From Marinilactibacillus psychrotolerans (GTDB lineage Bacteria > Bacillota > Bacilli > Lactobacillales > Carnobacteriaceae_A): a stretch of 56,252 bases of DNA. Each line of letters opens with the position of its first letter. The stretch's first letter is position 1. Shown piece by piece: positions 8,554 to 18,147 of this stretch. The DNA is taken from the NCBI RefSeq assembly GCF_900101525.1, contig NZ_FMZD01000018.1, positions 1 through 56,252 on the forward strand, given 5' to 3'. The translations under genes were made by a program, and so were the position numbers. Under the pieces are notes generated by a model, which worked only from the letters and a program-made list of their open reading frames with translations, did no database searches and was not told the DNA's origin.

Positions 8554-9960
8554 TTATAATAAAGATTTTGTTTCAGTATTTAATTGTCTTTTCAACTGTT
8601 TCATTTGTTGTATAACCGCTTTCGGTGAGGGGCCACCTTCAATATCTCGTTTAATTACACAGTTATCTAAATTGATGGCTTCATAGATATCTTCTTCGAA
8701 CAGGGAGTGTAGTGACTGATAGGTTTCCAGTGGGACTTCTTCTAACGTTATGGCTTTTTTTATACAGGTTTGAACTAATGATCCAATTACTCCATACGCT
8801 TCTCGAAATGGGACACCTTTTTTAGTTAAATAATCCGCGCAATCTGTCGCATTGATAAATCCTTTTGAAGCTGCTTCTCGCATGCGATCAGCTTTCACTT
8901 CCATAGTGTCAATCATTGGGATCATAGCAGATAAAGCAATTTTCACTGTCTGAATACTATCAAATAATGCTTCCTTGTCTTCCTGCATGTCTTTGTTGTA
9001 GGCAAGCGGAAGACCTTTCATCATAGTCAGCAGTGTCTGTAGGTTTCCGTAAGCTCGACCTGCTTTTCCTCGTACCAGTTCTGCTACATCCGGATTTTTC
9101 TTTTGCGGCATGATGGAAGATCCCGTTGCAAAAGCATCATCTAGCTCAATAAAACAGAACTCCTGAGAACTCCATACAATTATTTCTTCAGATAAACGAG
9201 ATAAATGCATCATGATCATGCTTAAGGCATATACAGTATCCATCACAAAATCACGATCGGAAACGCCATCTAAACTGTTGGCCGTCACTTTCTCAAACCC
9301 TAGTTGATCTGCTACAAACTGACGATCGAATGGATAGGTTGTTCCAGCCAGTGCTCCATTTCCCAGGGGCATCACATCTGTATGTTCTGCTGCTTCATCT
9401 AGTCGGTTGATATCTCTTGAAATCATTTGTCCATACGCTAAAATATGGTGGGCAAACGTAACCGGTTGGGCAATTTGTAAATGAGTATAGCCGGGCATGA
9501 TTGTATGGATATGATCCTGCGCTTTATCAAGAATAACTTTTTCAAACTGCAGCAATTGTGTTTTGGTTTCAGCAATTTGCTTTTTTGTGTACATCCTTAA
9601 ATCCAGCGCAACTTGATCATTGCGGCTTCTACCTGTATGCAGCTTTTTACCTGCATTTCCAATCCGATCGGTCAGCTCAGCTTCAATAAACATATGAATA
9701 TCTTCAGCAGTCGGATCGAACATCAAGTCATTATTTTTTATATCCATCAGAATCCCTTGGAGACCTTCAACAATACTGTGCTCATCCTCTTTAGAGATAA
9801 TCTGCTGTTTCCCCAGCATTCTAGCATGCGCAATGCTGCCTGTAATATCTTCCTCATAGAGTACATAGTCAAAGCTGATTGAAGAATTAAATACATCGAC
9901 TTCCTCTGCGCTGCTCCCGCCTAATCTACCTTGCCATATCTTATTTGAATTCGCTGGCAT
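8554..9960 (-). CDS. argH: Argininosuccinate lyase
   Basis: A 468-residue member of the fumarase/aspartase superfamily; it splits argininosuccinate into arginine and fumarate, the last step of the pathway. The signature GSSIMPQKKNPD lies around residue 280, and the substrate-binding TGRSRNDQVALD block is near residue 110. It is the last gene of the arginine operon and overlaps the end of argF by 20 bases, which suggests translational coupling. Length is normal for the family. Confidence 0.96.
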   Translation of the reverse strand: MPANSNKIWQGRLGGSSAEEVDVFNSSISFDYVLYEEDITGSIAHARMLGKQQIISKEDEHSIVEGLQGILMDIKNNDLMFDPTAEDIHMFIEAELTDRIGNAGKKLHTGRSRNDQVALDLRMYTKKQIAETKTQLLQFEKVILDKAQDHIHTIMPGYTHLQIAQPVTFAHHILAYGQMISRDINRLDEAAEHTDVMPLGNGALAGTTYPFDRQFVADQLGFEKVTANSLDGVSDRDFVMDTVYALSMIMMHLSRLSEEIIVWSSQEFCFIELDDAFATGSSIMPQKKNPDVAELVRGKAGRAYGNLQTLLTMMKGLPLAYNKDMQEDKEALFDSIQTVKIALSAMIPMIDTMEVKADRMREAASKGFINATDCADYLTKKGVPFREAYGVIGSLVQTCIKKAITLEEVPLETYQSLHSLFEEDIYEAINLDNCVIKRDIEGGPSPKAVIQQMKQLKRQLNTETKSLL

Positions 9961-10873
9961 ACATTGGAACCCCCATTAAATGAACCAGAACGGCTTTTTG
10001 AACATGAAGACGATTTTCAGCTTCTTCAAAAATATAATCCGCGTGTTGTTCAAATACTTCCGTTGTGATCTCTTCTTCTTTATGAGCCGGCAGACAATGT
10101 TGAACCATCACCTCTGGCTGGGCAACCGATAAGAGTTCTGTATTTACCTGATACAGATCCTGAAAAATCAATTTTCTTTTTTCTGCTTCGGACTCATCTC
10201 CCATACTAGCCCAGACATCGGTAAAGACGACATCTGCATCTTTCACAGCTTCATATGGGTTTTCCGTTAAAATAAATTTAGGATTTTTACCGTACGTTTC
10301 AAGGATCAATTCATCTGGCTGATATCCTTTAGGTGAGGCCACCGAAATTGATGCTCCGGCCAACAAGGATCCAACGATCAAGGAGTTAGCCATATTGTTT
10401 CCATCCCCTACGAAGGCAAACTTCAAGTTTTCAAGCGATCCTTTGACTTCTTGAATCGTCATCAGATCGGCTAAAATCTGACAGGGATGATACAAGTCAG
10501 TCAGTCCATTGATGATCGGAATAGAACCATACTCCGCAAGGCTCTCTACCTCTTCTTGCTTGAATGTACGGATCATGATTGCATCCAAATAACGAGATAA
10601 GACTCGAGCTGTATCTTCAATCGGCTCACCACGCCCCATCTGCAAATCACTGGCACTTAAATATAACGGCTTTCCACCTAATTGACTCATCCCTACTTCA
10701 AATGATACTCGGGTACGAGTAGAAGCTTTCTGGAAAATCATACCCAACGTTTTTCCTTTTAAATAAGGCGTTTCAATTCCATCTTTCAGCTTCTTCTTCA
10801 AGTCATGTCCAGTCTCTAAAATAGACAGCAATTCTTCTTTGGTCAAATCAGAAAGTTTTAGTAAGTGGTTCAT
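9941..10873 (-). CDS. argF: Ornithine carbamoyltransferase
   Basis: A 310-residue transcarbamylase that makes citrulline from ornithine and carbamoyl phosphate. Carbamoyl-phosphate motif STRTR (51-55), HPCQ (129-132) and the ornithine loop HCLPA near the C-terminus are all intact. It sits between argD (4-base overlap) and argH (20-base overlap) in a biosynthetic operon without arcA or arcC. So it is the anabolic enzyme rather than the arginine-deiminase one. No carAB is present in the window, so carbamoyl phosphate must come from elsewhere. Confidence 0.95.
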   Translation of the reverse strand: MNHLLKLSDLTKEELLSILETGHDLKKKLKDGIETPYLKGKTLGMIFQKASTRTRVSFEVGMSQLGGKPLYLSASDLQMGRGEPIEDTARVLSRYLDAIMIRTFKQEEVESLAEYGSIPIINGLTDLYHPCQILADLMTIQEVKGSLENLKFAFVGDGNNMANSLIVGSLLAGASISVASPKGYQPDELILETYGKNPKFILTENPYEAVKDADVVFTDVWASMGDESEAEKRKLIFQDLYQVNTELLSVAQPEVMVQHCLPAHKEEEITTEVFEQHADYIFEEAENRLHVQKAVLVHLMGVPMYASEFK

Positions 10874-12054
10874 TTCAAGACCTCCGCTTCTTCCTTTTTC
10901 AAGACTTTGTCTAAACAGTTGACTGCTTCATCAATGGCAGCTTTATCTATAATAAGAGGCGGCAGCAGTCGCAGCTTGTCTTTGGCAGTTAAAAACAATA
11001 CCCCTTCCTCTTTTGCTTTGGATAACACTTCTTTTGCGGTTGTATGCTTAAAGGTTATTCCAATCATCAATCCTAATCCAGTTACTTCTTCTACCTCATC
11101 TAGCGCTTCTAGTTTCTCTATCAAGTAGAGACTGTTTTCATGGACTTTTTCTAAAAATGCGGGTGTCAAGGTTTCAAGTACGACATTTGCCCCCGCTGTT
11201 ACAACAGGATTCCCGCCGAAAGTAGAACCGTGGTCACCTGCTTCTAACACATCTTTGACTTTTTCTCCTAAAATAGCTGCACCAATGGGCAGACCGTTTC
11301 CGAGTCCTTTGGCACTCGTAACAATATCTGGTTGAAGTCCATAATGTTCGTAGGCAAACAGTTTTCCTGTACGACCAATTCCTGTTTGAACTTCATCTAT
11401 AATAAGAAGAATATTTTTTTGATTACAGATATCTGCTATTGCTTGGATGAAATCTGACTCTAGCGGAACAACGCCCCCTTCTCCCTGTACGATTTCGATC
11501 ATAATGGCACAGACGTCTTGATCTACTTTATGATGTAAGTCCGTTATACTATTCGTTTCGATAAAATCGAATCCTTCCGTAAAAGGATCAAAAAATTTAT
11601 GAAACGTATCCTGTCCTGTTGCAGATAAAGTCGTTACCGTACGGCCATGGAAAGAATTGCTTAGAGTAAGAATTTTATGTTTATCCGGGCTTTGTTCATG
11701 TCCGTACTTTCTTGCGACTTTAATCGCAATTTCGTTTGACTCTGCTCCAGAGTTCACGAATAGTACATGCTGCATTCCCGTATGGAGACAAAGTTTTTCT
11801 GCAACTTGTGCGCTCGGTTCTGTGTAGTACAAGTTTGAAATATGCTGTAGTTGACTTAACTGTTTCTGTGTAGCTTCTACCCAATCTGGATGATGATAGC
11901 CTAGTGAGTTCACTCCAATTCCTGCTGTAAAATCCAGATATTTTTTTCCATCCTGATCATAAATATAATAGCCCTCTGCTTTTTCAAATACTACTGGTAT
12001 ACGGTTATAGGTTGGGGTTACATAAGTATTAGTCAGTTCAATACTATTCATCAT
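10870..12054 (-). CDS. argD: Acetylornithine aminotransferase
   Basis: A 394-residue class III PLP aminotransferase converting N-acetylglutamate semialdehyde to N-acetylornithine. The PLP-binding region IIDEVQTGIGRTGKLFAYEH and the Schiff-base lysine in TSAKGLGNGLPIG (about residue 246) are present. Ornithine aminotransferases are close relatives; the position between argB and argF makes ArgD the sound call. The stop overlaps the argF start by four bases, and 14 bases separate it from argB. Confidence 0.94.
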   Translation of the reverse strand: MMNSIELTNTYVTPTYNRIPVVFEKAEGYYIYDQDGKKYLDFTAGIGVNSLGYHHPDWVEATQKQLSQLQHISNLYYTEPSAQVAEKLCLHTGMQHVLFVNSGAESNEIAIKVARKYGHEQSPDKHKILTLSNSFHGRTVTTLSATGQDTFHKFFDPFTEGFDFIETNSITDLHHKVDQDVCAIMIEIVQGEGGVVPLESDFIQAIADICNQKNILLIIDEVQTGIGRTGKLFAYEHYGLQPDIVTSAKGLGNGLPIGAAILGEKVKDVLEAGDHGSTFGGNPVVTAGANVVLETLTPAFLEKVHENSLYLIEKLEALDEVEEVTGLGLMIGITFKHTTAKEVLSKAKEEGVLFLTAKDKLRLLPPLIIDKAAIDEAVNCLDKVLKKEEAEVLK

Positions 12055-12068
12055 TTACTCCTTTCTGT

Positions 12069-12926
12069 TCAGTCCTTTTTATAAAATAATGTACCAATTC
12101 CTTTATCTGTCAAAAATTCAACGATTAATGAATGAGGCATTCTACCGTCTAAAATCACTGCTTGTCTTACTGAATGTTTGATTGCATCTGTGCAGCACTG
12201 GACTTTTGGAATCATCCCGCCACTGATAATATTCTTTTCGTACAAACTATTTACTTCTTTTAATTCAATCTGTTTGATCAATGTAGTGGAATCAGCTGCG
12301 TCTTCCAGTACACCAGGTATATCAGACATCAGAACCAGATTGTCAGCTCCTAAAGCTTTAGCGATTCCACTGGCCATTTCGTCTCCATTGATATTGCAGA
12401 TTTCACCATTTTCATCTGTACCGATACAAGCGATGACTGGGATATATCCATTCCCCACTAAATCTTTAATGACTTGCGTATTCACTTTAGTTACTTCTCC
12501 TACAGCACCTAGGTTTTCAGGATCTTTGAGTTTGGCTGTTACCAACCCGCCATCTACACCACTAATTCCCATAGCTTTTCCACCAAGAGAATGGATCATA
12601 CGTGTCAGATCTTTGTTGATTTTCCCAGCAAGTACCATCTGAGCGATTTCCATCGTGTCAGAATCTGTTTTTCTGAGTCCGTTCACAAATGAACTTTCTA
12701 CATTTGCTTTATTGAGCCAGTGGTTGATATGCGGACCGCCGCCATGCACGATAACGACATTAATTCCGACTTTTGCCAGCAGCATAGCATCCGATAAAAC
12801 AGCCTTTTTCAGTGATTCATTTTGCATTGCTGAACCACCATATTTAATGACCACCATTTTCTGATCGTATTGCTGAATATAAGGCAGTGCATTGATTAAA
12901 ATTTCTGCTACTTCAAATGAATCCAT
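12069..12926 (-). CDS. argB: Acetylglutamate kinase
   Basis: A 285-residue amino acid kinase that phosphorylates N-acetylglutamate. The N-terminal VVIKYGGSAM, the VHGGGPHIN glycine loop and the ISGGMIPK block near residue 235 match the ArgB family. It has an N-terminal helix (DSFEVAEILINALPYIQQYDQK), the segment that in hexameric, arginine-inhibited ArgB mediates feedback inhibition. Hence feedback control by arginine is plausible but not shown. It lies 27 bases after argJ. Confidence 0.94.
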   Translation of the reverse strand: MDSFEVAEILINALPYIQQYDQKMVVIKYGGSAMQNESLKKAVLSDAMLLAKVGINVVIVHGGGPHINHWLNKANVESSFVNGLRKTDSDTMEIAQMVLAGKINKDLTRMIHSLGGKAMGISGVDGGLVTAKLKDPENLGAVGEVTKVNTQVIKDLVGNGYIPVIACIGTDENGEICNINGDEMASGIAKALGADNLVLMSDIPGVLEDAADSTTLIKQIELKEVNSLYEKNIISGGMIPKVQCCTDAIKHSVRQAVILDGRMPHSLIVEFLTDKGIGTLFYKKD

Positions 12927-12953
12927 CTTGGCTCCTTCTTTTACCTAAATACC

Positions 12954-14204
12954 TTATGTTCTATAGGCACTATTAATTTTTATATAGTCATATGTGAGAT
13001 CACATCCCCAGGCAGTTGCTTGACTTTTACCTTCATATAAATAAATATCAATACTCAGTCTATCTGTTCCTAGAATCTCAATAGCTTTCGCTTCGTCAAA
13101 TGACACGGTCGAACCTTCTTCGCATACACAGATGCTCTGGTAATTTTCTGATCTCAAATAAATATCTAGATTGTGATAGTTAAAATCCGCATCGCTATAT
13201 CCGATAGCGCATAACAAACGACCCACATTGGCATCTCGCCCGTATACTGCTGTCTTAACTAAACTACTGCTGATCACCTGTTTCGCTACTGCTTTTGCCT
13301 GCAGTTCATCTGCGGCTTCTAGTACATTACAGGTAATGAGCGTACTCGCGCCTTCTCCGTCTTCTGCAATTGCGATGGCCAGTTCTTTACATACTAGATA
13401 TAAGGCTTCTTTAAACACCTGCAGATCAGGTTCTGCTTCTGATTGAATCTGCTGATTCCCAGCTTCACCGTTTGCTAATATCGTAACCATATCATTTGTT
13501 GAAGTATCTCCATCCACACTGATCATATTAAAGGTATCCTTTACGACTTCTTTTAAAGTGAGCTGAAGTAGCTCTGGTTCAATAGCTAAATCTGTCGTAA
13601 TAAATCCAAGCATTGTAGCCATATTCGGATGAATCATGCCACTTCCTTTTGAAATCCCGCCGATTCTTACAGTTGCATTTTCAAGTTCAAATTCTACTGC
13701 ATACTCTTTTATATCGGTGTCTGTTGTCAATATAGCTTTAGCTGCTTCACTTCCGTCTTCTTCATCAAGCTGTTCTACTAAATCAGACATACCGTTTTTG
13801 AATGGTTCGATACTCAGTGGCTGACCGATCACACCAGTAGAGGCAACTAGAACATCCTCTTTTTTAATTTTCAGTGCATCCCCAACTAATACACAGACTT
13901 CATTTGCGATTTCTTCTCCATTGGCATTACATGTATTGGCATTGCCACTATTACAGATAATAGCTTGAGCTCTGCCGTTTATACTGTGTGCTTTGGTAAC
14001 CAGTATCGGAGCCCCTTTTACTTTATTCTGTGTATAAACACTAGCCGTGCTGCTTAATTTTTTACTATAGATCAATGCAAGGTCTTTTCTTTTCTTTTTG
14101 AATCCCGCATGCATTCCTGATGCCATAAAGCCTGCAGGTGCACAGACATTTCCTTGAATTTCCTTAATTTGATTTTCTTTTTTGTGTTTAATTAGGGTTT
14201 CCAT
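12954..14204 (-). CDS. argJ: Bifunctional ornithine acetyltransferase / N-acetylglutamate synthase
   Basis: A 416-residue self-cleaving enzyme. It recycles the acetyl group from N-acetylornithine to glutamate, which explains why no argA or argE is needed in the operon. The autoproteolysis site MATMLGF is intact, with the cut expected between Ala196 and the nucleophile Thr197, giving alpha and beta chains of about 196 and 220 residues. Whether it also uses acetyl-CoA (bifunctional) or not cannot be read from the sequence; absence of argA nearby favours bifunctional. Confidence 0.94.
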   Translation of the reverse strand: METLIKHKKENQIKEIQGNVCAPAGFMASGMHAGFKKKRKDLALIYSKKLSSTASVYTQNKVKGAPILVTKAHSINGRAQAIICNSGNANTCNANGEEIANEVCVLVGDALKIKKEDVLVASTGVIGQPLSIEPFKNGMSDLVEQLDEEDGSEAAKAILTTDTDIKEYAVEFELENATVRIGGISKGSGMIHPNMATMLGFITTDLAIEPELLQLTLKEVVKDTFNMISVDGDTSTNDMVTILANGEAGNQQIQSEAEPDLQVFKEALYLVCKELAIAIAEDGEGASTLITCNVLEAADELQAKAVAKQVISSSLVKTAVYGRDANVGRLLCAIGYSDADFNYHNLDIYLRSENYQSICVCEEGSTVSFDEAKAIEILGTDRLSIDIYLYEGKSQATAWGCDLTYDYIKINSAYRT

Positions 14205-14213
14205 TTTTCCACC

Positions 14214-15254
14214 TCAAAACGATGGGGCTACCATCGAAAGTCCTTTAATTTCGTCAATTCCCAGCATTAGATTGAAATTCTGCACCGCTTGACCTGCAGC
14301 ACCTTTTTGCATATTGTCAATGACACTGACTATAATCAATCGATTGGTTCTTTTGTCAATTGTTAATCCTATCTGACATTGATTTGAATGTTGTACATGA
14401 CTGATATCCGGTAATTTACCTGCCTTTAATACCGTTACAAACGGTTCATCCTCGTACCAGTTTTCATATATGTTCTGAATACTTTTTGCATCGATTCCAT
14501 CTAAGATATCCACATACATTGTGGATAAGATTCCCCTGTTGGCTGGTAGCAAATGCGGAACGAAGGATACCTTGGTTTCTCCAGCTCCCATAAGTTTCAA
14601 TTTTTCTTCGATTTCTGGTGTGTGTCGATGAGTCGCCACCTTGTAAGCATTAAACCCTTCATTCTTCATTGCATAATTTGTACCTTCTGAGAGAGCTTTA
14701 CCCGCTCCTGTCACACCTGACTTTGCGTCAATAATCAGACTGCCTGGGGCAACCAGTTTATTTGAGATTGCTGGATACAGTCCCAACAAGATACTTGTTG
14801 GATAACATCCTGGATTAGCCACTAACTTTGTCCTCTTAATTTCTTCACGATTCATTTCTGAAAGCCCATAGACTGCCTGCTCATGTAGTGCTGGAAATTC
14901 AACGTCCACTCCATACCATTCTTTATACACATCAAAGTCTTTCAGACGAAAATCCGCGCCGACGTCAATGACTTTTTTGTTCTGATCCATACACTGTTTG
15001 ACTAAATTTTCGCTTTCTCCATGCGGTAAACAGAGAAACAAAACATCTGCTTGTGCAATCACTGTTGCATTGTTGTTAAAATTCAAATCATACTGACCTG
15101 TAAATGCAGGATATACATCTGAAAGGGGCTTGCCCACATGATTCATTGAAGACAATCCTGTTATTTCTACATCCGGATGGTTTAGCAAGATTTTTGTCAG
15201 CTCAGCTCCTACAAATCCACTTGCTCCGATTACACCAACTTTGATTTTGCTCAT
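14214..15254 (-). CDS. argC: N-acetyl-gamma-glutamyl-phosphate reductase
   Basis: A 346-residue NADPH-dependent reductase. The N-terminal Rossmann motif [14 protein letters not shown], the catalytic NPGCYPTS (Cys150) and the late histidine region ([10 protein letters not shown]) all match ArgC. The ATG overlaps the argG stop in an ATGA arrangement, and nine bases separate it from argJ. This gives tight coupling within the operon. Confidence 0.95.
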   Translation of the reverse strand: MSKIKVGVIGASGFVGAELTKILLNHPDVEITGLSSMNHVGKPLSDVYPAFTGQYDLNFNNNATVIAQADVLFLCLPHGESENLVKQCMDQNKKVIDVGADFRLKDFDVYKEWYGVDVEFPALHEQAVYGLSEMNREEIKRTKLVANPGCYPTSILLGLYPAISNKLVAPGSLIIDAKSGVTGAGKALSEGTNYAMKNEGFNAYKVATHRHTPEIEEKLKLMGAGETKVSFVPHLLPANRGILSTMYVDILDGIDAKSIQNIYENWYEDEPFVTVLKAGKLPDISHVQHSNQCQIGLTIDKRTNRLIIVSVIDNMQKGAAGQAVQNFNLMLGIDEIKGLSMVAPSF

Positions 15255-16522
15255 GCTTTGATTCCTTCCTCTTTCAGGATGAAGGTGCTGTTTACTTGCT
15301 TTGCAAGCTGTGTTTTCTTTTTCATTTCTGCATGAATGACACTTGATAATCCATATAAATTAATAAATCCAGCAGCATCCCCTTGATTGTAGACATCATC
15401 GTCATCAAATGTTGCGAAAGCTTCTGAATACAAGCTGTAAGGAGAGTCGACACTTGAGACAATCATATTTCCTTTATATAATTTCAGTTTCACAGTCCCG
15501 GTAACGGTCTGTTGTGTTTCATCAATAAAGGCATCTAGTGCTTGTTTTAATGGTGTAAAATACTGACCATTGTATATGATGTTGGCATACTTGTGAGCCA
15601 GGTCTTGTTTATATTGAAGCGTCTCTTTATCCAATGTAATCATTTCTAGTTGCTCATGTGCAAAATAAAGTAACGTTCCACCTGGCGTTTCATATACACC
15701 ACGGCTTTTCATACCGACTAGACGATTTTCTATCATATCCAGAATTCCTATAGCATTTTCTCCACCAATTTTGTTCAACGATTTGATTAATTCAACGCCG
15801 CCCAGTTCTTTTCCATCAATCGCTACTGGAACACCTTGTTCAAAGTCAATGTTGACATAGGTCGGTTTATCCGGGGCTTGTTCCGGCGTAACACTCATTT
15901 CCAGAATCGAATGATATTTCGGTTCATTCAACGGATCTTCTAAATCTAACCCCTCATGAGACAAGTGCCACAGATTCTTGTCTTTAGAATAATTCGTTTC
16001 CCGAGAAATCTTCAATGGAATTTCATGTTTTTCTGCGTAATCAATCGCTTCTTCACGAGAGGTGATTTCCCACGTTCTCCATGGGGCAATAATATCTAGT
16101 TCAGGCGCTAGAGCTTTAATGCCCATCTCAAACCGAACTTGATCATTTCCTTTTCCGGTACAACCATGACAAATGGCATCAGCACCTTCCTGTTTTGCAA
16201 TGTCTACCAAAGCTTTGGCAATGACTGGACGAGCTGTTGCTGTGCCTAACAGATACTTATTCTCATAAATCGCTCCTGCTTTTAAGGTTGGAAAAATGGA
16301 ATCATAAACAAATTCTTCTTCCACTTCAGCTAGATAAAATTTTGAAGCACCTGTCTTCAAAGCTTTTTCTTCTAGTCCTTCTAGTTCGTCTTCTTGTCCA
16401 ACGTTTGCTGTAACTGCAATAATTTCACAGTTATAGTGTGCTTTTAACCAGTGTATGATAACGGAAGTATCTAATCCTCCTGAATATGCCAATACGATTT
16501 TGTTATATTGTTTGTCAGTCAT
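15251..16522 (-). CDS. argG: Argininosuccinate synthase
   Basis: A 423-residue ATP-dependent ligase joining citrulline and aspartate. The P-loop [11 protein letters not shown] at the N-terminus and the conserved [15 protein letters not shown] block (about residue 115-130) are intact. It is the promoter-proximal gene of the operon, directly behind the T-box leader. So all seven genes should respond to charged tRNA-Arg. The C-terminus (about 20 residues past the usual end) is slightly extended, with no recognisable domain. Confidence 0.96.
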   Translation of the reverse strand: MTDKQYNKIVLAYSGGLDTSVIIHWLKAHYNCEIIAVTANVGQEDELEGLEEKALKTGASKFYLAEVEEEFVYDSIFPTLKAGAIYENKYLLGTATARPVIAKALVDIAKQEGADAICHGCTGKGNDQVRFEMGIKALAPELDIIAPWRTWEITSREEAIDYAEKHEIPLKISRETNYSKDKNLWHLSHEGLDLEDPLNEPKYHSILEMSVTPEQAPDKPTYVNIDFEQGVPVAIDGKELGGVELIKSLNKIGGENAIGILDMIENRLVGMKSRGVYETPGGTLLYFAHEQLEMITLDKETLQYKQDLAHKYANIIYNGQYFTPLKQALDAFIDETQQTVTGTVKLKLYKGNMIVSSVDSPYSLYSEAFATFDDDDVYNQGDAAGFINLYGLSSVIHAEMKKKTQLAKQVNSTFILKEEGIKA

Positions 16523-16564
16523 GATGCATGCTCCTTTTTTTGTTTTATTTTTAAAAATGTGTAT

Positions 16565-16855
16565 AAAAAAAACGCCTACTGTTTTTACACAGAGACGATT
16601 TAAATCGCGGTACCACTCTACTTGCAGACAAATATTTATTAACGGGTGTCTGCCACCTCAGTACATTAACGCTGCATGACGGCTGTTTCTCATTATCCTG
16701 CCAAAAATACTAATTTTCAAGCAGAATATCCAAAACAGCATCTTCCAAGTGCGGTTCAATGAGCTTTCCATGCCGATCTTCCACTCTGTATCGGCTCGCT
16801 GATTGCCATAAGCATTTTTATGAAAGCATCTCATCTACTCTCTTGTTCATTGATG
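16565..16855 (-). ncRNA. T-box riboswitch, arginine-specific, before argG
   Basis: The minus-strand leader contains the T-box core AGAGTGGTACCGCG (16606-16619). This is followed by a terminator stem (CGTCT CTGT ... ACAG T AGGCG, 16573-16597) and eight T (16565-16572). Upstream lies a long Stem I region. In the specifier-loop context TTGAACCGCACTTGG the codon after GAAC is CGC (16751-16753), an arginine codon. This agrees with the operon it precedes. By the known T-box mechanism, uncharged tRNA-Arg would stabilise the antiterminator and let transcription enter argG. The far boundary of Stem I is approximate. Confidence 0.9.
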
Positions 16856-16864
16856 TTATGAAGT

Positions 16865-16893
16865 AGTCTACATCAGCCAAATTTCTATGTCAA
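16865..16893 (-). promoter_or_regulatory. Promoter of the arginine operon
   Basis: Consensus -35 TTGACA (16888-16893) and -10 TAGACT (16865-16870) with a 17-base spacer on the minus strand, directly before the T-box leader. No other comparable promoter is seen before argG. Confidence 0.85.
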
Positions 16894-16995
16894 CTGTTTT
16901 ATTAATTTTTTTGAATATTTTCCGCTATTTAATAAATTAAACTCCCTTTTTAAGTATATTTATACATTATTTCATTTATAAAATTCAATGTAAAA

Positions 16996-17041
16996 AAACG
17001 ATAGTAAGATTACTATAGAAACAGTAATCTTACTATCGTTT
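16996..17041 (-). terminator. Terminator after the 2-hydroxyacid dehydrogenase gene
   Basis: A perfect 19-bp inverted repeat with an eight-base loop and T runs on both sides, 36 bases after the dehydrogenase stop. It insulates the arginine operon promoter from upstream transcription. Confidence 0.9.
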
Positions 17042-17076
17042 AACTTTTAATAAAATAGATTATGCTTTAGTAGTCA

Positions 17077-18024
17077 TTAATAACCGCGAGTATAATCTAC
17101 TAAATTAATAGGTAATGCTTCTCCATTCATATAAGCTTTTAAATTCTTTTCAAATATTGGAAAGAGGCTTTTGCTATAATCCTCTAATCTACCAGCAATA
17201 TGGGGTGTGATCAATACATCCTCACGATTCCAAAGTGGATGATCGCTTGGTAATGGTTCTTCATGAAATACATCAAGACCAGCGTATGCAATATTAGAAT
17301 CTAGTGCTTCTAGTAAAGCATCGGTATCTACTGTTCCACCACGACCGACATTGATAAATATACTTTGCTCTTTCATCGCTTTAAATAAATCTTTATTAAA
17401 CATTTCATCTGTTTCTTCTGTCAGTGGAAGAATATTTACAACAATATCTGCTTGACCAATGACTTTTTTCAAATCATCTTGAGTATGCTGTTCATTCATA
17501 TAGTCTATATTTCCACCGCTACGATTGATACCTATTGTCTTCATATCAAAAGCCTGTGCCACTTTACCGGTTTGTTTTCCAATCTCACCAGTACCCACGA
17601 TCATCATTGTTTTACCCTTTAGTTCTAGTAAAGTATCAACAGATATCCATTCATTTTTCATTTGTGCTTTCAAAGAAATATCCATGCCTCTAGTGTAATG
17701 AAGTAACATACCGAAGACAGACTCAGCTATACCATTCGAGTGGATTCCGCTTGAATTCGTTAGCAAGATAGCTTGTTTCTCCAATTTCTCCAGATCTAAA
17801 TAATCTACTCCAGCAGAAGCCACCTGTATCCATTTGACCTGATTTGTTGAATCATCGATCAGTTTATTACCCTCTTCACTATTCCAACCATATACTACTT
17901 CTATATCTTCTAGATTATCCGCTTCTTCCAGAGAAGAAATCAGTTTATAATCTGGTGCTAATGCTTTTATTTTTTCTTCTTGCTGTGCTGTAAATTTTCG
18001 CCATGATAGAATTGTATTTGTCAT
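17077..18024 (-). CDS. NAD-dependent D-2-hydroxyacid dehydrogenase
   Basis: A 315-residue protein. The nucleotide-binding motif VGTGEIGKQTG lies in the middle third. The catalytic triad of the family is visible as Arg in NVGRGGTVD, Glu in FHEEPLP and His in TPHIAG. These enzymes reduce 2-keto acids to D-2-hydroxy acids; the substrate cannot be named. The N-terminal catalytic half is divergent, closer to YPL113-like or glyoxylate/hydroxypyruvate reductase branches than to LdhA or SerA. I chose the ATG at 18024 because AGAGGTGG is well placed for it; an in-frame GTG at 18033 overlaps that ribosome site. It stands alone. Confidence 0.85.
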   Translation of the reverse strand: MTNTILSWRKFTAQQEEKIKALAPDYKLISSLEEADNLEDIEVVYGWNSEEGNKLIDDSTNQVKWIQVASAGVDYLDLEKLEKQAILLTNSSGIHSNGIAESVFGMLLHYTRGMDISLKAQMKNEWISVDTLLELKGKTMMIVGTGEIGKQTGKVAQAFDMKTIGINRSGGNIDYMNEQHTQDDLKKVIGQADIVVNILPLTEETDEMFNKDLFKAMKEQSIFINVGRGGTVDTDALLEALDSNIAYAGLDVFHEEPLPSDHPLWNREDVLITPHIAGRLEDYSKSLFPIFEKNLKAYMNGEALPINLVDYTRGY

Positions 18025-18095
18025 TTCTTCCACCTCTTTTTAATATTATGACATAGCTTCTACAAAATTTCTATGATGTTGTATTTTCAAATCAA

Positions 18096-18128
18096 AAACG
18101 GATATACCCATTTTGGGTATATCCGTTT
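18096..18128 (-). terminator. Terminator after the lipoprotein gene
   Basis: A perfect 15-bp inverted repeat (aaacggatataccca / tgggtatatccgttt) with a three-base loop, 20 bases after the lipoprotein stop. Only a short T run follows on the minus strand. Confidence 0.8.
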
Positions 18129-18147
18129 CAACCAAATTCATTACAAG

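Noticed and set aside
9941-10873. argF as the catabolic (arginine deiminase pathway) carbamoyltransferase
   Set aside because: No arcA, arcC or arcD nearby, and it is coupled to argD and argH.
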